NCBI GenBank assembly: GCA_900078405.1 | Contig: FLTS01000001.1 | Coordinates: 1,698,626-1,762,625 of the forward strand | Reading direction: 5' to 3' | Source: an uncultured Stenotrophomonas sp. | Lineage (GTDB): Bacteria; Pseudomonadota; Gammaproteobacteria; Xanthomonadales; Xanthomonadaceae | DNA length: 64,000 nucleotides | Shown here: positions 20,465 through 30,675 of the stretch, piece by piece | How the letters are laid out: each line of letters begins with the position of its first letter | Numbering within the stretch: position 1 is the first letter of the stretch | Position numbers and translations under genes: made by a program | The notes under the pieces: model-generated | Told to the model about the DNA's origin: nothing | The model's input: only the letters and a program-made list of their open reading frames with translations | The model's database searches: none

Positions 20465-22161
20465 GCGCAGCGCCCGACGAACGCCGGCAACTGCGCCAGG
20501 CGGTGCAACGGCAACCGGCCGATTTCATCGCCTGGGTGATGCTGGCCGACGCCGAGCTGGGCGCCGGCGACGTGGCCGCCGGTGAAGCGGCTGCGCAACG
20601 CGCGCTGCAACTGCGCGCCAACCATCCCGAGGCGCTGGCGCGGCTCGGGCGCGCCCGCTGGATGCAGGGCCGCCACGACGAGGCCGCCGGCCTGTTGCGG
20701 CACGCCGCCATGCAGGCACCGCAGCATCCGGGCATCGCGCTGTGGCTGGGCCACGCGCTGGAAGACGCCGGGCAGGCCGAAGCCGCCGCCGACGCCTACC
20801 GACGCGCCCACGCGCTGCTGCCCGGCGAAGCCTACATCGCCGCGCAACGCCTGAACTGGCAGCGGCGGCTGTGCGACTGGCGCGAGCTGGACGCCCTGTC
20901 GCGGCAGGTGCGCGATGCCGTCGCCCAGGGCAACCCGGCGGTGGAACCGTTCGCCTTCCTCAGCGAGGATGCCGGCGCCACCGAGCAACTGGCCTGTGCC
21001 CGCCAGCGCGCGCAGGTGATCGCCGGCTCGTTGCGGCCACTGCCGCCGGCACCGGCGCGCCTGCCCGGCCCGCTGCGCGTCGGCTTCCTGTCCAACGGTT
21101 TCGGTGCGTATCCCACCGGCCTGCTGACGGTGGCGCTGTTCGAGCAGCTGCGCATGCAGCCGGCGCTGCAGGTGCACCTGTTCGCGCTGAACCGCGACGA
21201 CGGCAGCGCCATCCGCCAACGCCTGCAGGCCGCCGCGCACAGGCTGCACGACGTGGCCGGGCAGGCCCACGCCACCATCGCCGGGCGCATTCGCGAGGCC
21301 GGCATCGACATCCTGTTCGACCTGCGCGGCTGGGGCGGCGGCGGCGCGCCCGAAGTGCTGGCGCTGCGCCCGGCGCCGGTGCAGGTCAACTGGCTGGCCT
21401 ATCCCGGCACCTCCGGCGCGCCGTGGATCGACCACGTGCTGGCCGACGGTTTCGTGCTGCCGCCAGCGCTGGAACCGGCCTTCAGCGAAAACGTGCTGCG
21501 GCTGCCGCGTGCATTCCAGCCTTCGGACAACACCCGCATCGTCGGGGAACCACCGGTACGCGGCGACTGCGGCTTGCCCGAGCGCGGCGAGGACGGCAGC
21601 GGCGTCGTGTTCTGCTGCTTCAACAACAGCTACAAGCTCAACCCGCGCAGCGTCGGCCGCCTGCTGCGGGTGCTGCACGGCGTACCCGGCAGCGTGCTGT
21701 GGCTGCTGTCCGGCCCCGGCCGCGCCGACGAGCGGCTGCGCGAGATCGCCTATCAACAAGGCTTGGAACCAGCGCGACTGGTGTTCATGCCGAAGCTGCC
21801 GCATCCGCAGTACCTGTCGCGCTACCGCCACGCCGACCTGTTCCTCGACACCCACCCCTACAACGCCCACACCACAGCTTCCGATGCGCTATGGGCCGGT
21901 TGCCCGGTACTGACCGCACCCGGCGCGACCTTCGCCTCGCGCGTGGCCGGCAGCCTCAACCATCATCTGGGGCTGGACGAGATGAACGTGGCCGGCGACG
22001 AAGCCTTCGTCGCCACCGCCATCACGCTGGGCAACGGCCCGGCCGCGCTGCGCGACCTGCGCCAGCGGTTGGCTCAGGCGCGCCGCGACAGCAGCCTGTT
22101 CGACATGGCCGGCTTCGCGAGGGACTTCGCCACGTTGCTGCAAGGCCTGCAATACCCGTAG
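20461..22161 (+). CDS. TPR/O-GlcNAc transferase-like (GT41) protein
   Basis: A 566-residue glycosyltransferase of the OGT/SPINDLY family. Residues 1-170 form TPR repeats (ANHPEALARLGRARWMQGRHDEAA and following), then two GT-B lobes. Family motifs are QVNWLAYPGTSGAPWIDHVLAD near 315, FCCFNNSYKLNPRSV near 385 and LDTHPYNAHTTASDALWAG with PVLT near 465. Length is close to the Xanthomonas campestris OGT homologue used for structural work (568). The natural acceptor is not known. The GTG start at 20461 overlaps the pepQ stop (GTGA). Cytosolic, no signal peptide. Confidence 0.9.
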
Positions 22162-22181
22162 ATGCGGGGCTTGCCCCGCAT
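22162..22181. repeat. short palindromic repeat after the OGT gene
   Basis: ATGCGGGGC-TT-GCCCCGCAT, a perfect 9-bp inverted repeat immediately after the TAG. The same hairpin recurs at 42868, 52661 and 57109. It may act as a transcript end as well as a REP-type repeat. Confidence 0.7.
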
Positions 22182-22276
22182 GAAGCATTCCCGGCAACGC
22201 CCCGTGCGGAGCAAGCAGAGCTGGCCCCGCTTGTTTGAACAGCCAAGCCGTGTTCGATAAGTGGATTCCCTGCCGG

Positions 22277-22968
22277 TCAAGCTGCCTTCGGCCAAGGCAG
22301 CAGTTGTTTGAGGTAGACCTGATCGGGCGTACCGCGATCAGGGCCGTGTGGGGTAGAAGCCGAAGTAGCGCGCCAACCGTGCCCGCGCGTGGCTGACGCT
22401 GTCGTAGGCGTGCAGGTACACCTCTTCGTACTTGACCGACTTCCACAGTCGCTCGATGAACACGTTGTCGCGCCAGCAGCGCTTGCCGTCCTTGCTGATG
22501 GCGATGCCATGCTGCTTGAGCAGGCCAGTGAAGGCCTGGCTGGTAAATTGACCGCTCTGGTCGGTGTTGAAGATCTCCGGTGCGCCATGCCGGGCAATAG
22601 CCTCTTCCACGGCCTCAACGCAGAAGTCGGTATCCATCGTGATCGAGAGCCGCCATGCCAGCACCCGGCGGCTGTACCAGTCGATCACGGCCGCCAGATA
22701 GACGAAGCCCCGGGCCATCGGGAAGTAAGTGATGTCCATCGCCCAGACCTGGTTGGCCGGTCGATCTTCAGGCCCGCAGCAGGTATGGATAGATCGTATG
22801 CCCCGGGTGCCTGCGGCTGGTGTTGGGCTTGCGGTACAGCGCCTCGATGCCCATCTTCCGCATCAGCGTGGCCACGGCTTGCGGCAGGTAGTACACGCTG
22901 CCGCGGCTGATGCCCAGGACTTGGGCTTGCCGGGTCACCGGCAGGGCATGGATGCGGTCGATCATCGC
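22277..22968 (-). pseudogene. IS3 orfB transposase, frameshifted and internally deleted
   Basis: The start is intact: MIDRIHALPVTRQAQVLGIS and GSVYYLPQ. The sequence then jumps from YYLPQ to AVATLMRKMGIEAL, missing about 35 residues normally present, and continues RKPNTSRRHPGHTIYPYLLR. Two single-base losses around 22750-22766 break the frame before MDITYFPMARGFVYLAAV. The DDE core is partly readable (AVIDWYSRRVLAW; FNTDQSGQFTS, where the family has DQGSQFT). A last frameshift near 22340 separates FGFYPTRP from the ending GTPDQVYLKQLLPWPKAA. Confidence 0.85.
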
Positions 22969-22989
22969 GTTGCGCGATGCAAGCCCGCT

Positions 22990-23262
22990 TTGGTGAGCGC
23001 GCCTTCTAAAAATCGTTCTCCAGCGTCAACTCCCCGATCTTGGCGGGCAGGGCCTTCACGTCCACCCGCGGCGGGCTGGATTCGGCAGCACCGAACACGC
23101 CGGTCGCGTTCTCCAGCAGTGGACTACGCCACTGCGTGATCTGGTTGGGGTGCAGGTCGAACTGCTGGGCCAGTTCGGCCCAGCGTCTTGTCACCCTTGA
23201 CGGCAAGGGCCACCTTGGCCTTGAAGGCCGGAGAGTGGTTGCGGCGGGGTCGTCTTGCACGG
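22990..23262 (-). pseudogene. IS3 orfA remnant
   Basis: Readable pieces are PRRNHSPAFKAKVALA (with one residue lost in the family's ALAAVKG) and, after a frameshift near 23195, LAELAQQFDLHPNQITQW followed by a tail ending KIGELTLENDF. Such OrfA proteins are DNA-binding. Just after ENDF lies GATTTTTAG, compatible with the programmed -1 frameshift used by IS3 elements to make the OrfAB fusion. The upstream start is lost. Confidence 0.8.
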
Positions 23263-23282
23263 CGATCATCATCGCCTCAGTG

Positions 23283-23368
23283 AAGCCCCCGCCATCTGAA
23301 AGTTTCCAGTCTCGATCAGTCGGCTTGGCCGACCTGACCTTGGCGTCAGTGAGTAGATTCTCGGGCAT
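23283..23368 (-). pseudogene. stub of a DUF4102-type tyrosine integrase
   Basis: MPENLLTDAKVRSAKPTDRD followed by WKLSDGGG (28 codons) is the arm-type DNA-binding N-terminus of P4-like island integrases (LTDAKIRAAKP...KLSDGGGL). The frame then runs into the IS remnant. The rest of the integrase is absent from the window. It indicates that a genomic island or its edge once lay here. Confidence 0.75.
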
Positions 23369-23564
23369 CGCTTGACTCCACGGCGGGAAAAGTACCCCCA
23401 CGGTTGAACACGAGCACCCCCAACGCTACCCCCGAATTTTTCAGACCTCGATGAACAACAGGAACGCCCAGTAGACCGTATTTTCTTACGCAACCAATTG
23501 ATTCAAAACGGGCAAATCTATCCACCAAGCACTACTGAGCACCACCGAGATCCGGCAAAATTCG
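23369..23564. other. AT-richer gene-free tract next to the integrase stub
   Basis: This stretch between the integrase stub and the end of ychF is clearly less GC-rich than its surroundings (for example GACCGTATTTTCTTACGCAA near 23475). No gene, tRNA or clear direct repeat could be seen. It is probably island residue or an old attachment region. Confidence 0.4.
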
Positions 23565-24656
23565 TCAGACGTTGAAGCGGAAGTGCAGCACGTCGCCTTC
23601 CTTGACGATGTAATCCTTGCCCTCCAGGCGCAGGCGACCGGCCTCCTTGGCGCCCTGCTCACCCTTGAGGTTGATGAAATCGTCGTAACCGATGGTTTCG
23701 GCGCGGATGAAGCCACGCTCGAAGTCGGTATGGATCACGCCCGCCGCCTGCGGTGCGGTGGAGCCGGCGCGCAACTGCCACGCGCGGACTTCCTTCACAC
23801 CTGCGGTGAAGTAGGTCTGCAGGCCCAGCAGCTTGTAGCCGGCGCGGATCACCCGGTTCAGGCCGGGCTCGTCCAGGCCGAGGTCCTTGAGGAATTCGTC
23901 GCGGTCGGCGTCGTCCAGCTGCGACAGCTCTTCCTCGATCGCCGCGCACACCGGCACCACCTCGGCGCCTTCGGCCTCGGCGCGGGCGCGCACCGCGTCC
24001 AAGTGCGGATTGTTCTCGAAGCCGTCCTCGGCGACGTTGGCGATGTACATCAGCGGCTTGAGCGTGATCAGGAACATGTCGCGGATCAGCGCCTTCTCCT
24101 CCGCGGCGAGCCCGGCCGAGCGCGCCGAGCGGCCCTGGTCGAGCACGGCCGCCAGCTTCTCCAGCACCGGCTTGCGCGCCAGCGCGTCCTTGTCGTTGGC
24201 CTTGGCCGCGCGGGTGGCACGGTCCAGCGCCTTCAGCACCGATTCGAGGTCGGCCAGCGCCAGCTCGGTGTCGATGGTCTCGATGTCGGCGATCGGATCC
24301 ACCTTGTTGGAAACGTGGATGACGTTGCCGTCCTCGAAGCAGCGCACGACATGGGCGATGGCGTCGGTCTCGCGGATGTGGGCGAGGAACTTGTTGCCCA
24401 GCCCCTCGCCCTTGGACGCACCGGCGACCAGGCCGGCGATGTCGACGAACTCCATCGTGGTCGGGATCACCCGCTCCGGCTTGACGATCGTGGCCAGCGC
24501 ATCGAGCCTCGGGTCGGGCACCGGCACGATGCCGGTATTCGGCTCGATGGTGCAGAACGGGAAGTTGGCCGCGGCGATGCCCGCCTTGGTCAGCGCGTTG
24601 AACAGGGTCGACTTGCCAACGTTGGGCAGGCCGACGATGCCGCATTTGATGCCCAT
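23565..24656 (-). CDS. ychF: YchF/OLA1-type P-loop ATPase
   Basis: A 363-residue Obg-family protein, the same length as E. coli YchF. It prefers ATP, binds ribosomes and affects translation and stress responses. G1 is [11 protein letters not shown] at 8-18, G3 is [20 protein letters not shown] near 68-87, and the TGS-like C-terminus ends [18 protein letters not shown]. The NxxE-type G4 that favours ATP replaces NKxD. GGAGG nine bases before 24656 sets the start. Its usual neighbour pth lies upstream. Confidence 0.96.
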   Translation of the reverse strand: MGIKCGIVGLPNVGKSTLFNALTKAGIAAANFPFCTIEPNTGIVPVPDPRLDALATIVKPERVIPTTMEFVDIAGLVAGASKGEGLGNKFLAHIRETDAIAHVVRCFEDGNVIHVSNKVDPIADIETIDTELALADLESVLKALDRATRAAKANDKDALARKPVLEKLAAVLDQGRSARSAGLAAEEKALIRDMFLITLKPLMYIANVAEDGFENNPHLDAVRARAEAEGAEVVPVCAAIEEELSQLDDADRDEFLKDLGLDEPGLNRVIRAGYKLLGLQTYFTAGVKEVRAWQLRAGSTAPQAAGVIHTDFERGFIRAETIGYDDFINLKGEQGAKEAGRLRLEGKDYIVKEGDVLHFRFNV

Positions 24657-24758
24657 GTTTGACAACCTCCGGGGTGAAAGTGATTGGCGAAACGGCGCGC
24701 ACGTCGTTTGGCCAATCCATCTCGGGTTCGAGCGGGTCGCGGTTACCGGCAGCCGGCG

Positions 24759-25337
24759 CTACCTTGGCGTATGCAGGCGCTTCATGGCTTCGTTGAAATC
24801 GCCGGCCACCGCCAGCGGCAGCACGTCGATGGCCGCGTCGATGGCACGGGCGACCAGCACCTCGTCGTCCTTCGACGCGCGCCCCAGCACCCACGGCACC
24901 ACGCGGTCCTTGTGCCCGGGGTGGCCGATGCCGATGCGCAGACGATGGAACCTGCCGTGCCCGAGCAGGCGGATGGTGTCGCGCAGGCCGTTCTGGCCGC
25001 CGTGGCCGCCGTCGAACTTCAACCGCGCCGTACCCGGCGGCAGGTCCAGTTCGTCGTGCGCCAACAGGGATTGTTCCGGCTCGATCTTCCAGAACCGCTG
25101 CGCGGCGGTGACCGACTTGCCGGACAGGTTCATGAAGGTGGCCGGCTTCAGCAGCCATACCGGCTGGCCGTCGATATCGATCCTGGCCACCTCGCCGAAC
25201 AGCTTGCTTTCCAGCGTCCAGCGCGCGCCCGAGCGCTCGGCCAAGGCCTCAACGAAATGAAACCCGGCGTTGTGCCGGGTCCGGGCGTGTTCGGTTCCGG
25301 GGTTGCCCAGACCGACGATAAGTCGCAAGCCAGCCAT
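24759..25337 (-). CDS. pth: peptidyl-tRNA hydrolase
   Basis: A 192-residue enzyme that recycles tRNA from dropped-off peptidyl-tRNA. Present are LIVGLGNPG at 5-13, the catalytic His in TRHNAGF near 23 and HDELDLPPG near 93, followed by GGHGGQNGLRD. The start at 25337 gives MAGLRLIVGLGNPG. It follows rplY with a 53-base gap. Confidence 0.96.
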   Translation of the reverse strand: MAGLRLIVGLGNPGTEHARTRHNAGFHFVEALAERSGARWTLESKLFGEVARIDIDGQPVWLLKPATFMNLSGKSVTAAQRFWKIEPEQSLLAHDELDLPPGTARLKFDGGHGGQNGLRDTIRLLGHGRFHRLRIGIGHPGHKDRVVPWVLGRASKDDEVLVARAIDAAIDVLPLAVAGDFNEAMKRLHTPR

Positions 25338-25390
25338 GCGTTCACCGTTGGCTGCGCCCGCCCCGTGGAGGAGCGGGCGCAACCGGCCGA

Positions 25391-26002
25391 TCACTCGGCG
25401 GTGGCCTCGTCTTCGTCGGCCGCGGCCGGCACCTTGGCGATGACCACGGCGTCGTCGTGGTCCTTGCCCAGCTTCAGCGCCGGGATTTCCACGCCGGCCG
25501 GCAGCTTCAGCTGCGACAGGTAGATGATGTCGCCGGCCTTCAGCTCGACCAGGTCGACCTCGATCGCCTGCGGCAGATCCTTCGGCAGGCAGGCGATGGC
25601 CACTTCCTTCAGCTCGTGGGTCACCAGCACGCCGGCGATCTTGCCAGCCGGGGAGATTTCCTCATTGATGAAGTGCAGCGGCACGGTGGCGTGCAGCACT
25701 TCATTCTCGTTCACGCGCTGGAAGTCCAGGTGCATGATCAGCTGCTTGTACGGGTGGCGCTGGATGTCGCGCAGCAGCACCTTGGTGATGCTGCCGTCGA
25801 GGTTCAGGTCGATGATCGAGGAATAGAACCAGTCGTTGTGCTGGGCCAGCCAGATTTCGTTGTGGTTGAACTCGACCATCGCCGGCTCGCGGTCACCGCC
25901 GTAGACGATGCCCGGGACCACGCCGGCGTGACGCAGGCGGCGGCTCGCACCCTTGCCCTGCACGTCGCGACGGGCGACCTTGATTTCGTGGGACTTTGCC
26001 AT
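25391..26002 (-). CDS. rplY: 50S ribosomal protein L25 (Ctc type, long form)
   Basis: A 203-residue long form of L25 with a 5S rRNA-binding N-terminal half (KSHEIKVARRDVQGKGASRR, then VPGIVYGG) and a C-terminal TL5/Ctc beta domain ending in an acidic, Ala/Glu-rich tail. It is co-directional with prs and pth, the common order prs-rplY-pth-ychF. Confidence 0.95.
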   Translation of the reverse strand: MAKSHEIKVARRDVQGKGASRRLRHAGVVPGIVYGGDREPAMVEFNHNEIWLAQHNDWFYSSIIDLNLDGSITKVLLRDIQRHPYKQLIMHLDFQRVNENEVLHATVPLHFINEEISPAGKIAGVLVTHELKEVAIACLPKDLPQAIEVDLVELKAGDIIYLSQLKLPAGVEIPALKLGKDHDDAVVIAKVPAAADEDEATAE

Positions 26003-26024
26003 TGTTGACTACTCTTGAGTTGGT

Positions 26025-26072
26025 GCACCGCTAGCGGTGCGTGATGAAGGCCCTTCCGCGACCAGAAGGGCC
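26025..26072 (-). terminator. palindrome and hairpin between prs and rplY
   Basis: GCACCGCTAGCGGTGC (26025-26040) is a perfect 16-base palindrome, next to a GGCCCTT/AAGGGCC hairpin with a 10-base loop (26049-26072). Neither has a U tract. They may attenuate transcription between prs and rplY. Confidence 0.4.
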
Positions 26073-26110
26073 GGTGCAGGCCGCAGGCGGTTGCCGGCGG
26101 CCGGATCGGG

Positions 26111-27178
26111 TCAATCCACGTACATCGAGCTGACCGACTCGCCGAAGGCGATGCGGCGCATCGTCTCGGCCAGCATTTCGGCCACGCTGATCTGGCGGAT
26201 CTTGGTGCAGACACGCGCCAGATCGGACAGCGGGATCGTGTCGGTCACCACCAGCTCGTCGAGCTGGGAGTTGTTGAGGTTGTCCACCGCCGGGCCCGAG
26301 AGCACGGCATGGGTGCAGTAGGCGGCGACCTTGACCGCGCCACGCGCCTTCAGCGCGGCGGCGGCGGCGCACAGGGTGCCGGCAGTGTCGACGATGTCGT
26401 CGACCATCACGCAGGTCTTGCCCTCGACGTCGCCGATGATGTTCATCACCGTGGCGACATTGGCGCGCGGGCGGCGCTTGTCGATGATCGCCAGGTCGGC
26501 GTCGTCAAGGCGCTTGGCGACGGCGCGCGCGCGCACCACGCCACCCACGTCCGGGCTGACCACGATCAGGTTGTCGGTGCCGTAGGCGCGCCAGATGTCG
26601 GCCAGCAGCAGCGGCGAGGCGTAGACGTTGTCCACCGGCATGTCGAAGAAGCCCTGGATCTGGTCGGCATGCAGGTCGACGGTGAGGATCTGGTCGGTAT
26701 GCACCGACGAGAACATCTTGGCCGCGACCTTGGCGGTGATCGGCACGCGCGAGGAGCGCATGCGGCGGTCCTGGCGGGCATAGCCGAAGTACGGAATGGC
26801 GGCGGTGATGCGGCCCGCCTGTGCGCCCACCAACGACAACCTGATGGAAATCATGGTCATGGTCGACGCCTTGCGCCGCGCGTCGGCGGAGCCGAAGTAC
26901 GGCACCACCGCGGTGACGCTGGAAGCCGAAGCGCGCTTGAGCGCGTCGATGATGACCAGCAGCTCCATCAGGTTCTCGGCGCTCGGCGCGCAGGTCGGCT
27001 GCACCACGAACACGTCCTGCTTGCGCACGTTCTCCTGGATCTCGACCTGCACCTCGCCGTCGGAAAAGCTGGAAACCAGCGCCTTGCCCGGCTGCACGCC
27101 CAGCTCCTTGCAGATGCTCTGCGCAAGCGGCTTGTTGGCATTGCCGGAAAAAACCAGCAGGTTCGGGGAGTCTTGCAT
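26111..27178 (-). CDS. prs: ribose-phosphate pyrophosphokinase with 36-codon internal insertion
   Basis: Encodes PRPP synthase (ribose 5-phosphate + ATP to PRPP + AMP), needed for nucleotides, His and Trp. The reading frame is open for 355 residues; the usual family length here is about 319. Normal parts: [13 protein letters not shown] at the start, [28 protein letters not shown] (catalytic flexible loop) and [14 protein letters not shown] (ribose-phosphate binding). After [11 protein letters not shown] (near 100) comes an alien stretch, [20 protein letters not shown] then VGAQAGR, followed by a second version of the same element, [20 protein letters not shown]. The insertion is exactly 108 bases between two copies of GCCGAAGTACGG (26783 and 26891, plus strand). 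It interrupts the ATP-binding region, so activity of this form is doubtful. The start at 27178 gives [12 protein letters not shown]. Confidence 0.85.
   Translation of the reverse strand: MQDSPNLLVFSGNANKPLAQSICKELGVQPGKALVSSFSDGEVQVEIQENVRKQDVFVVQPTCAPSAENLMELLVIIDALKRASASSVTAVVPYFGSADARRKASTMTMISIRLSLVGAQAGRITAAIPYFGYARQDRRMRSSRVPITAKVAAKMFSSVHTDQILTVDLHADQIQGFFDMPVDNVYASPLLLADIWRAYGTDNLIVVSPDVGGVVRARAVAKRLDDADLAIIDKRRPRANVATVMNIIGDVEGKTCVMVDDIVDTAGTLCAAAAALKARGAVKVAAYCTHAVLSGPAVDNLNNSQLDELVVTDTIPLSDLARVCTKIRQISVAEMLAETMRRIAFGESVSSMYVD
26783..26902. repeat. inverted prs-like segment between direct repeats inside prs
   Basis: Two direct copies of GCCGAAGTACGG, 108 bases apart, flank a block that on the plus strand encodes [20 protein letters not shown] then ASA (about 26820-26889). 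That is the conserved Prs sequence found in E. coli ([19 protein letters not shown]), lying backwards within prs. The native version of the same segment, [20 protein letters not shown], lies just upstream in the normal direction. The two form an imperfect palindrome with a loop of about 35 bases. If the block is turned round, it reads straight into the following [11 protein letters not shown]. Confidence 0.85.
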
Positions 27179-27314
27179 GTGGGCTTTCTCGGGCGGCGGC
27201 GAAAGAGCGTGGAGCGGGTGGGACAACGCTGGCCCCGACCATCCGGAGCCGGGCTTTTCCCATGATGCCGCACACGGGTGTACGGCCTGCGCAGCAGGGA
27301 GCTGCATGTTCAAG

Positions 27315-27391
27315 TGGCAGGGGCGGTAGGATTCGAACCTACGAATGCCAGGATCAAAACCTGGTGCCTTGGGCCTCTTGGCGACGCCCCT
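27315..27391 (-). tRNA. tRNA-Gln (anticodon UUG)
   Basis: A 77-base cloverleaf: acceptor AGGGGCG/CGCCCCT, anticodon stem CCAGG/CCTGG with loop TTTTGAT (anticodon TTG), T arm GTAGG-TTCGAAT-CCTAC, discriminator G and an encoded CCA. It lies between ispE and prs on the same strand and may be processed from the operon transcript. Confidence 0.96.
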
Positions 27392-27394
27392 GCA

Positions 27395-28273
27395 TCAAAC
27401 GATTTCCGTTGCCTCCAGTGCATCGAGCAATGGCGAGCGCTGCACGCCCGCGACCACCCACGCCCGCAGTTCCCCCGGCAATTCCGCCAGCGCCCGCTCT
27501 GCGGCGGCGCGTGTGGCGAATTCGACGAAGCAACCGCTTCCCGACCCGGTAAGCCGCACTCGACCGACGCGCGAAAGCGCCCGGAACACCGCTTCGACGG
27601 CGGGCTCCCGGCGCCGCAGCACCGGTTCGAATGCGTTCCCGAGAACGGTCCCGGAAGCGAAGTCCGCTATTTTCGCGGGCGCAGCATCCCGCGTCAAATC
27701 CGGGCAGCGGAACAGTTCGGCGGTAGGCACGTGGACGCCCGGGTCGGCCAACAAATACCAGGCTGGCGGCAGCGCCAGCGGCGCCAGTCTTTCGCCCACG
27801 CCCTCGGCCCAGGCATTGCGCCCGCGCACGAACACCGGCACGTCGGCCCCCAGTTGCAGGCCGAGGGCCGCCAGCGCGTCCTCGTCCAGCCCGGTGCCCC
27901 ACAACGCATTGAGCGCCACCAGCACGGTGGCCGCGTCGGAGGAACCACCACCGAAACCGCCGCCGGCGGGAATCCGCTTTTCGACACCGATATCGGCACC
28001 TTTCGATGATTTCGCGGCTTTTTGCAGCGCGATGGCCGCACGCACGACCAGGTCATCGGCCTCCGCGACGCCTGCCACGGAAGCTCCGATACGCCGCACC
28101 CGGCCATCGTCGCGCACGCGCAACGCGATGCGGTCGCCCCAGTCCAGCAACCGGAACACGGTCTGCAGCTCGTGGTAGCCGTCCGCCCGGCGGCCGGTGA
28201 CGTGCAGGAACAGGTTCAGCTTGGCCGGGGCCGGCCAGTACGACCAGCCCGACGCTTGTGTGACGGCATTCAT
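27395..28273 (-). CDS. ispE: 4-diphosphocytidyl-2-C-methyl-D-erythritol kinase
   Basis: A 292-residue GHMP kinase of the MEP isoprenoid pathway. It begins with substrate motif [20 protein letters not shown] (about 13-32), has the ATP-binding [17 protein letters not shown] near 98 and the third GHMP motif [10 protein letters not shown] near 250. The start at 28273 overlaps the lolB stop (ATGA). The tRNA-Gln starts four bases after its end. Confidence 0.95.
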   Translation of the reverse strand: MNAVTQASGWSYWPAPAKLNLFLHVTGRRADGYHELQTVFRLLDWGDRIALRVRDDGRVRRIGASVAGVAEADDLVVRAAIALQKAAKSSKGADIGVEKRIPAGGGFGGGSSDAATVLVALNALWGTGLDEDALAALGLQLGADVPVFVRGRNAWAEGVGERLAPLALPPAWYLLADPGVHVPTAELFRCPDLTRDAAPAKIADFASGTVLGNAFEPVLRRREPAVEAVFRALSRVGRVRLTGSGSGCFVEFATRAAAERALAELPGELRAWVVAGVQRSPLLDALEATEIV

Positions 28274-28914
28274 GGCTGGCCCAGCGCCCATTCATCGACG
28301 ATCAACCGCACCTTGGCGTCGCCGTTGACCGCGTCGATGCGGCGCGGCAGCGACGGGCGCGCGTCTTCTGGCGGGTACCATTCCAGATAGTCGATACGCC
28401 ACTCACCCTGCTGCAGCACGCGCGGGCGGCCTTCGGCATCGAAACCCCGCTTGGCCGCCTGCGCACCCGTTGCGGGCATGCCGCGCACCCACGCGGCCAG
28501 TTGTTCCACCGGAATCTCCCAGCCGGTGGCCTGCAGCAACAGCTGGCCGGCATCGCCGCCGCTGCGCGGACCGCCTTGCAGCCCGTCCAGCCGTACCGCC
28601 TGCCCGGCACCGCCGCTCAACTGCCAGCTCTGCCGGGTCACCGGCGCGGCGAGGCTGACCTGGTAGGCGTCGCCCTGCTGCTGCCAATCGATGCGGCCGC
28701 TGCCGCCGTTGCGCCCCTTGCTGACCGCGACCCGGCCCTGGAACGACCATTGCGGCGACAGCACCAGCACCGCCTGCCGCGTCGCTTCGACCGCCGGCTC
28801 GGGCATGAACGCGATGTCCTCCGGCGGCGCCTGCCGCGTCGCCAATGAACCGCAGCCGCCCAGTGCACCCGCCACCAGCAACACCACTGCCGCCCGCCAT
28901 GCCGTTGCCGTCAT
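28270..28914 (-). CDS. lolB: outer-membrane lipoprotein receptor LolB
   Basis: A 214-residue lipoprotein that takes lipoproteins from periplasmic LolA and inserts them in the outer membrane. A lipoprotein signal with lipobox LGGC is at about 18-21 (acylated Cys 21). [20 protein letters not shown], the strand pattern and [19 protein letters not shown] near the end fit LolB. It overlaps the TPR gene upstream and ispE downstream by four bases each. Confidence 0.9.
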   Translation of the reverse strand: MTATAWRAAVVLLVAGALGGCGSLATRQAPPEDIAFMPEPAVEATRQAVLVLSPQWSFQGRVAVSKGRNGGSGRIDWQQQGDAYQVSLAAPVTRQSWQLSGGAGQAVRLDGLQGGPRSGGDAGQLLLQATGWEIPVEQLAAWVRGMPATGAQAAKRGFDAEGRPRVLQQGEWRIDYLEWYPPEDARPSLPRRIDAVNGDAKVRLIVDEWALGQP

Positions 28915-30608
28915 GCCCCCAGCGCCTCCCTCGCGCGCAGCAGGGCGCGGTTGTCCGGATCCAGCTTGCGCGCTTCCTCGAAGAAGTGCTGCGCCTCGTC
29001 ACGACGCCCCAGCACCCACAACACCTCGCCGACATGCGCGGCGATTTCCGCGTCCTTGTTCAGGCTCCATGCCCGGCGCAGTTGCACCAGCGCCTCCTCG
29101 TTGCGACCCAGCCGGTACAGCACCCAGCCATAGCTGTCGACGATGGCGGCGTTGTCCGGCTCGGCCACGCGGGCGCGGTCGATCAGCTCCAGCGCCTCCT
29201 GATGACGCTCGGTACGGTCGGCCAGGGTGTAGCCGAGCGCGTTGAGCGCGGCCACGTTCTCCGGCTCGGCGACCAGTATCTTGCGCAGGTCGGCCTCGGC
29301 GCGCGGGATGTCGTCGCCGCGCTCCCAGGCCAGCGCACGCGCATAGAGCAGCGCGCTGTCGTCCGGCCAGGCGGCCAGCCCGCGGGTCAGCACTTCCACC
29401 TCGGCATCGTTGTGGCCGTCGCGCTGCTGCAATTCGGCTTCCAGCAGGTAGGCGTCGCGACGCAGGTCGTCGTCCACCGCGGCGTCGGCCTGGATGGCCC
29501 GGACCTCGTCCCCGGCCTGCGCCTTTTCACCCAGCTCGTGCAGGGCATTGACCGCGCGCAGCCGCGCCTCGCCGCGGTGCGGGCCGCCCGGCACGCCGTG
29601 GTACCAGTCCACCGCCTCGCGGTAGTGCTTGAGGTATTCGGCGATCCGACCCAGCAGCAGGCGCTGGTCGGGATCGGGCTTGGCCGCCCGGGCCGCGATG
29701 TCCCGATACAGGGCCAGCAGCGCCGCGTCATCGTTCTGCTTGGCCAGCAGCGCCGCGCGCATGCCCCAGGTCTGCACGTCCTGCTCGCCGGTCGACAGCA
29801 CGCGCCCGGCCGCACCCGGCTCGCCGAAGGCGTCGTAGGCATAGGCCAACGCGTTGCGCAGCTCGGCATCGTCGGCCGCCTTCGGCTCGATACCGCGCAG
29901 CAGCGCCAGCGCCGCGTCCTTGTTGCCGGCCTGGTTGAGCTGGGAGGCATGCAGCAGGGCCACGCGCGGCTCGCCGGGGAAGCGCTTGACCACCTCGCCA
30001 ACCATGCGCTGCGCCAGTTGCGGTCGTTCCATGCGCAGGGCCAGCCGGCCGAATTCCTGCCAGGCCTCCAGTTCGTCCGGAATCGCCCCGGCATCGACCA
30101 GCTCGCCCAGCACCTTGGCCGGCGCGGCCGGGTCGCGGCCACCGGTAGCCAGCGCCAGCAAGGCATGGCGCCACGCTCGCGGCTCGGGCGAGCGCAGCAC
30201 CGCCAGCAACTCCCTGCGCGCCAGGCGGGTATCGCCCTGGCGCAGCGCCAGCGACGCGCGAGTGCCGCGCAGCGCCAGCGAGCCCGGGTCGCGTTGCGCC
30301 CACAGGGCCAGCGCCTGCCGGGCGCGCGCATCGTCACCGGCCAGCATGGCGATGCGGGTAGCGCGTTCGGCCAGGCCCACGTCACCGGCGGTTTCCTGCG
30401 CCGCCTGCAGGTACCAGCGCGCGGCATCGGCCAGCTTGCCGGCCTGCAGCGCGAATTCGCCGGCCAGCACCGGCTCCAGCGAGGCTTCCTGCCCGGCCAC
30501 GGCCGCCTGCGCCGGCTGTGCTGCGGGGGCGGCCGGCACCTGCCACGGCAACAGGAAAAGCAGCAGAACGCTGCATGTACGGAAACGTGTTCGGCTGAAA
30601 TTGGGCAT
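28911..30608 (-). CDS. exported tetratricopeptide-repeat protein
   Basis: A 565-residue protein with an N-terminal signal or anchor (basic start, then [15 protein letters not shown] at about 14-28) and many TPR units across the rest, clear ones being [20 protein letters not shown] and [20 protein letters not shown] near the C-terminus. Similar proteins beside lolB in this family are annotated only as TPR proteins; a role in envelope assembly is an inference from the lolB overlap. It is divergent from hemA across 67 bases. Confidence 0.88.
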   Translation of the reverse strand: MPNFSRTRFRTCSVLLLFLLPWQVPAAPAAQPAQAAVAGQEASLEPVLAGEFALQAGKLADAARWYLQAAQETAGDVGLAERATRIAMLAGDDARARQALALWAQRDPGSLALRGTRASLALRQGDTRLARRELLAVLRSPEPRAWRHALLALATGGRDPAAPAKVLGELVDAGAIPDELEAWQEFGRLALRMERPQLAQRMVGEVVKRFPGEPRVALLHASQLNQAGNKDAALALLRGIEPKAADDAELRNALAYAYDAFGEPGAAGRVLSTGEQDVQTWGMRAALLAKQNDDAALLALYRDIAARAAKPDPDQRLLLGRIAEYLKHYREAVDWYHGVPGGPHRGEARLRAVNALHELGEKAQAGDEVRAIQADAAVDDDLRRDAYLLEAELQQRDGHNDAEVEVLTRGLAAWPDDSALLYARALAWERGDDIPRAEADLRKILVAEPENVAALNALGYTLADRTERHQEALELIDRARVAEPDNAAIVDSYGWVLYRLGRNEEALVQLRRAWSLNKDAEIAAHVGEVLWVLGRRDEAQHFFEEARKLDPDNRALLRAREALGA

Positions 30609-30675
30609 CTACTGCAACCGGGCCGTAAAATGGCGGGCCTCAACAGCCAGCAGCTTATCGCAAGCAACTGAACAG

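Larger units (their letters stand above)
22277..23262 (-). mobile_element. decayed IS3-family insertion sequence
   Basis: Two remnant reading frames in the usual IS3 order on the minus strand: orfA (helix-turn-helix) then orfB (DDE integrase). Multiple indels and an internal deletion make it inactive. Terminal inverted repeats and a target duplication were not recognised, so the true ends may lie up to about 100 bases further out on either side. It lies between the OGT gene and ychF in DNA with different base composition. Confidence 0.8.

Noticed and set aside
22277..23262. Active transposon
   Set aside because: Several frameshifts, an internal deletion of about 35 residues and no recognisable ends.
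26796..27329. A plus-strand gene whose start looks like Prs
   Set aside because: Only about 23 codons resemble Prs, then the frame runs antisense through prs. It is an inverted fragment, not an expressed gene.
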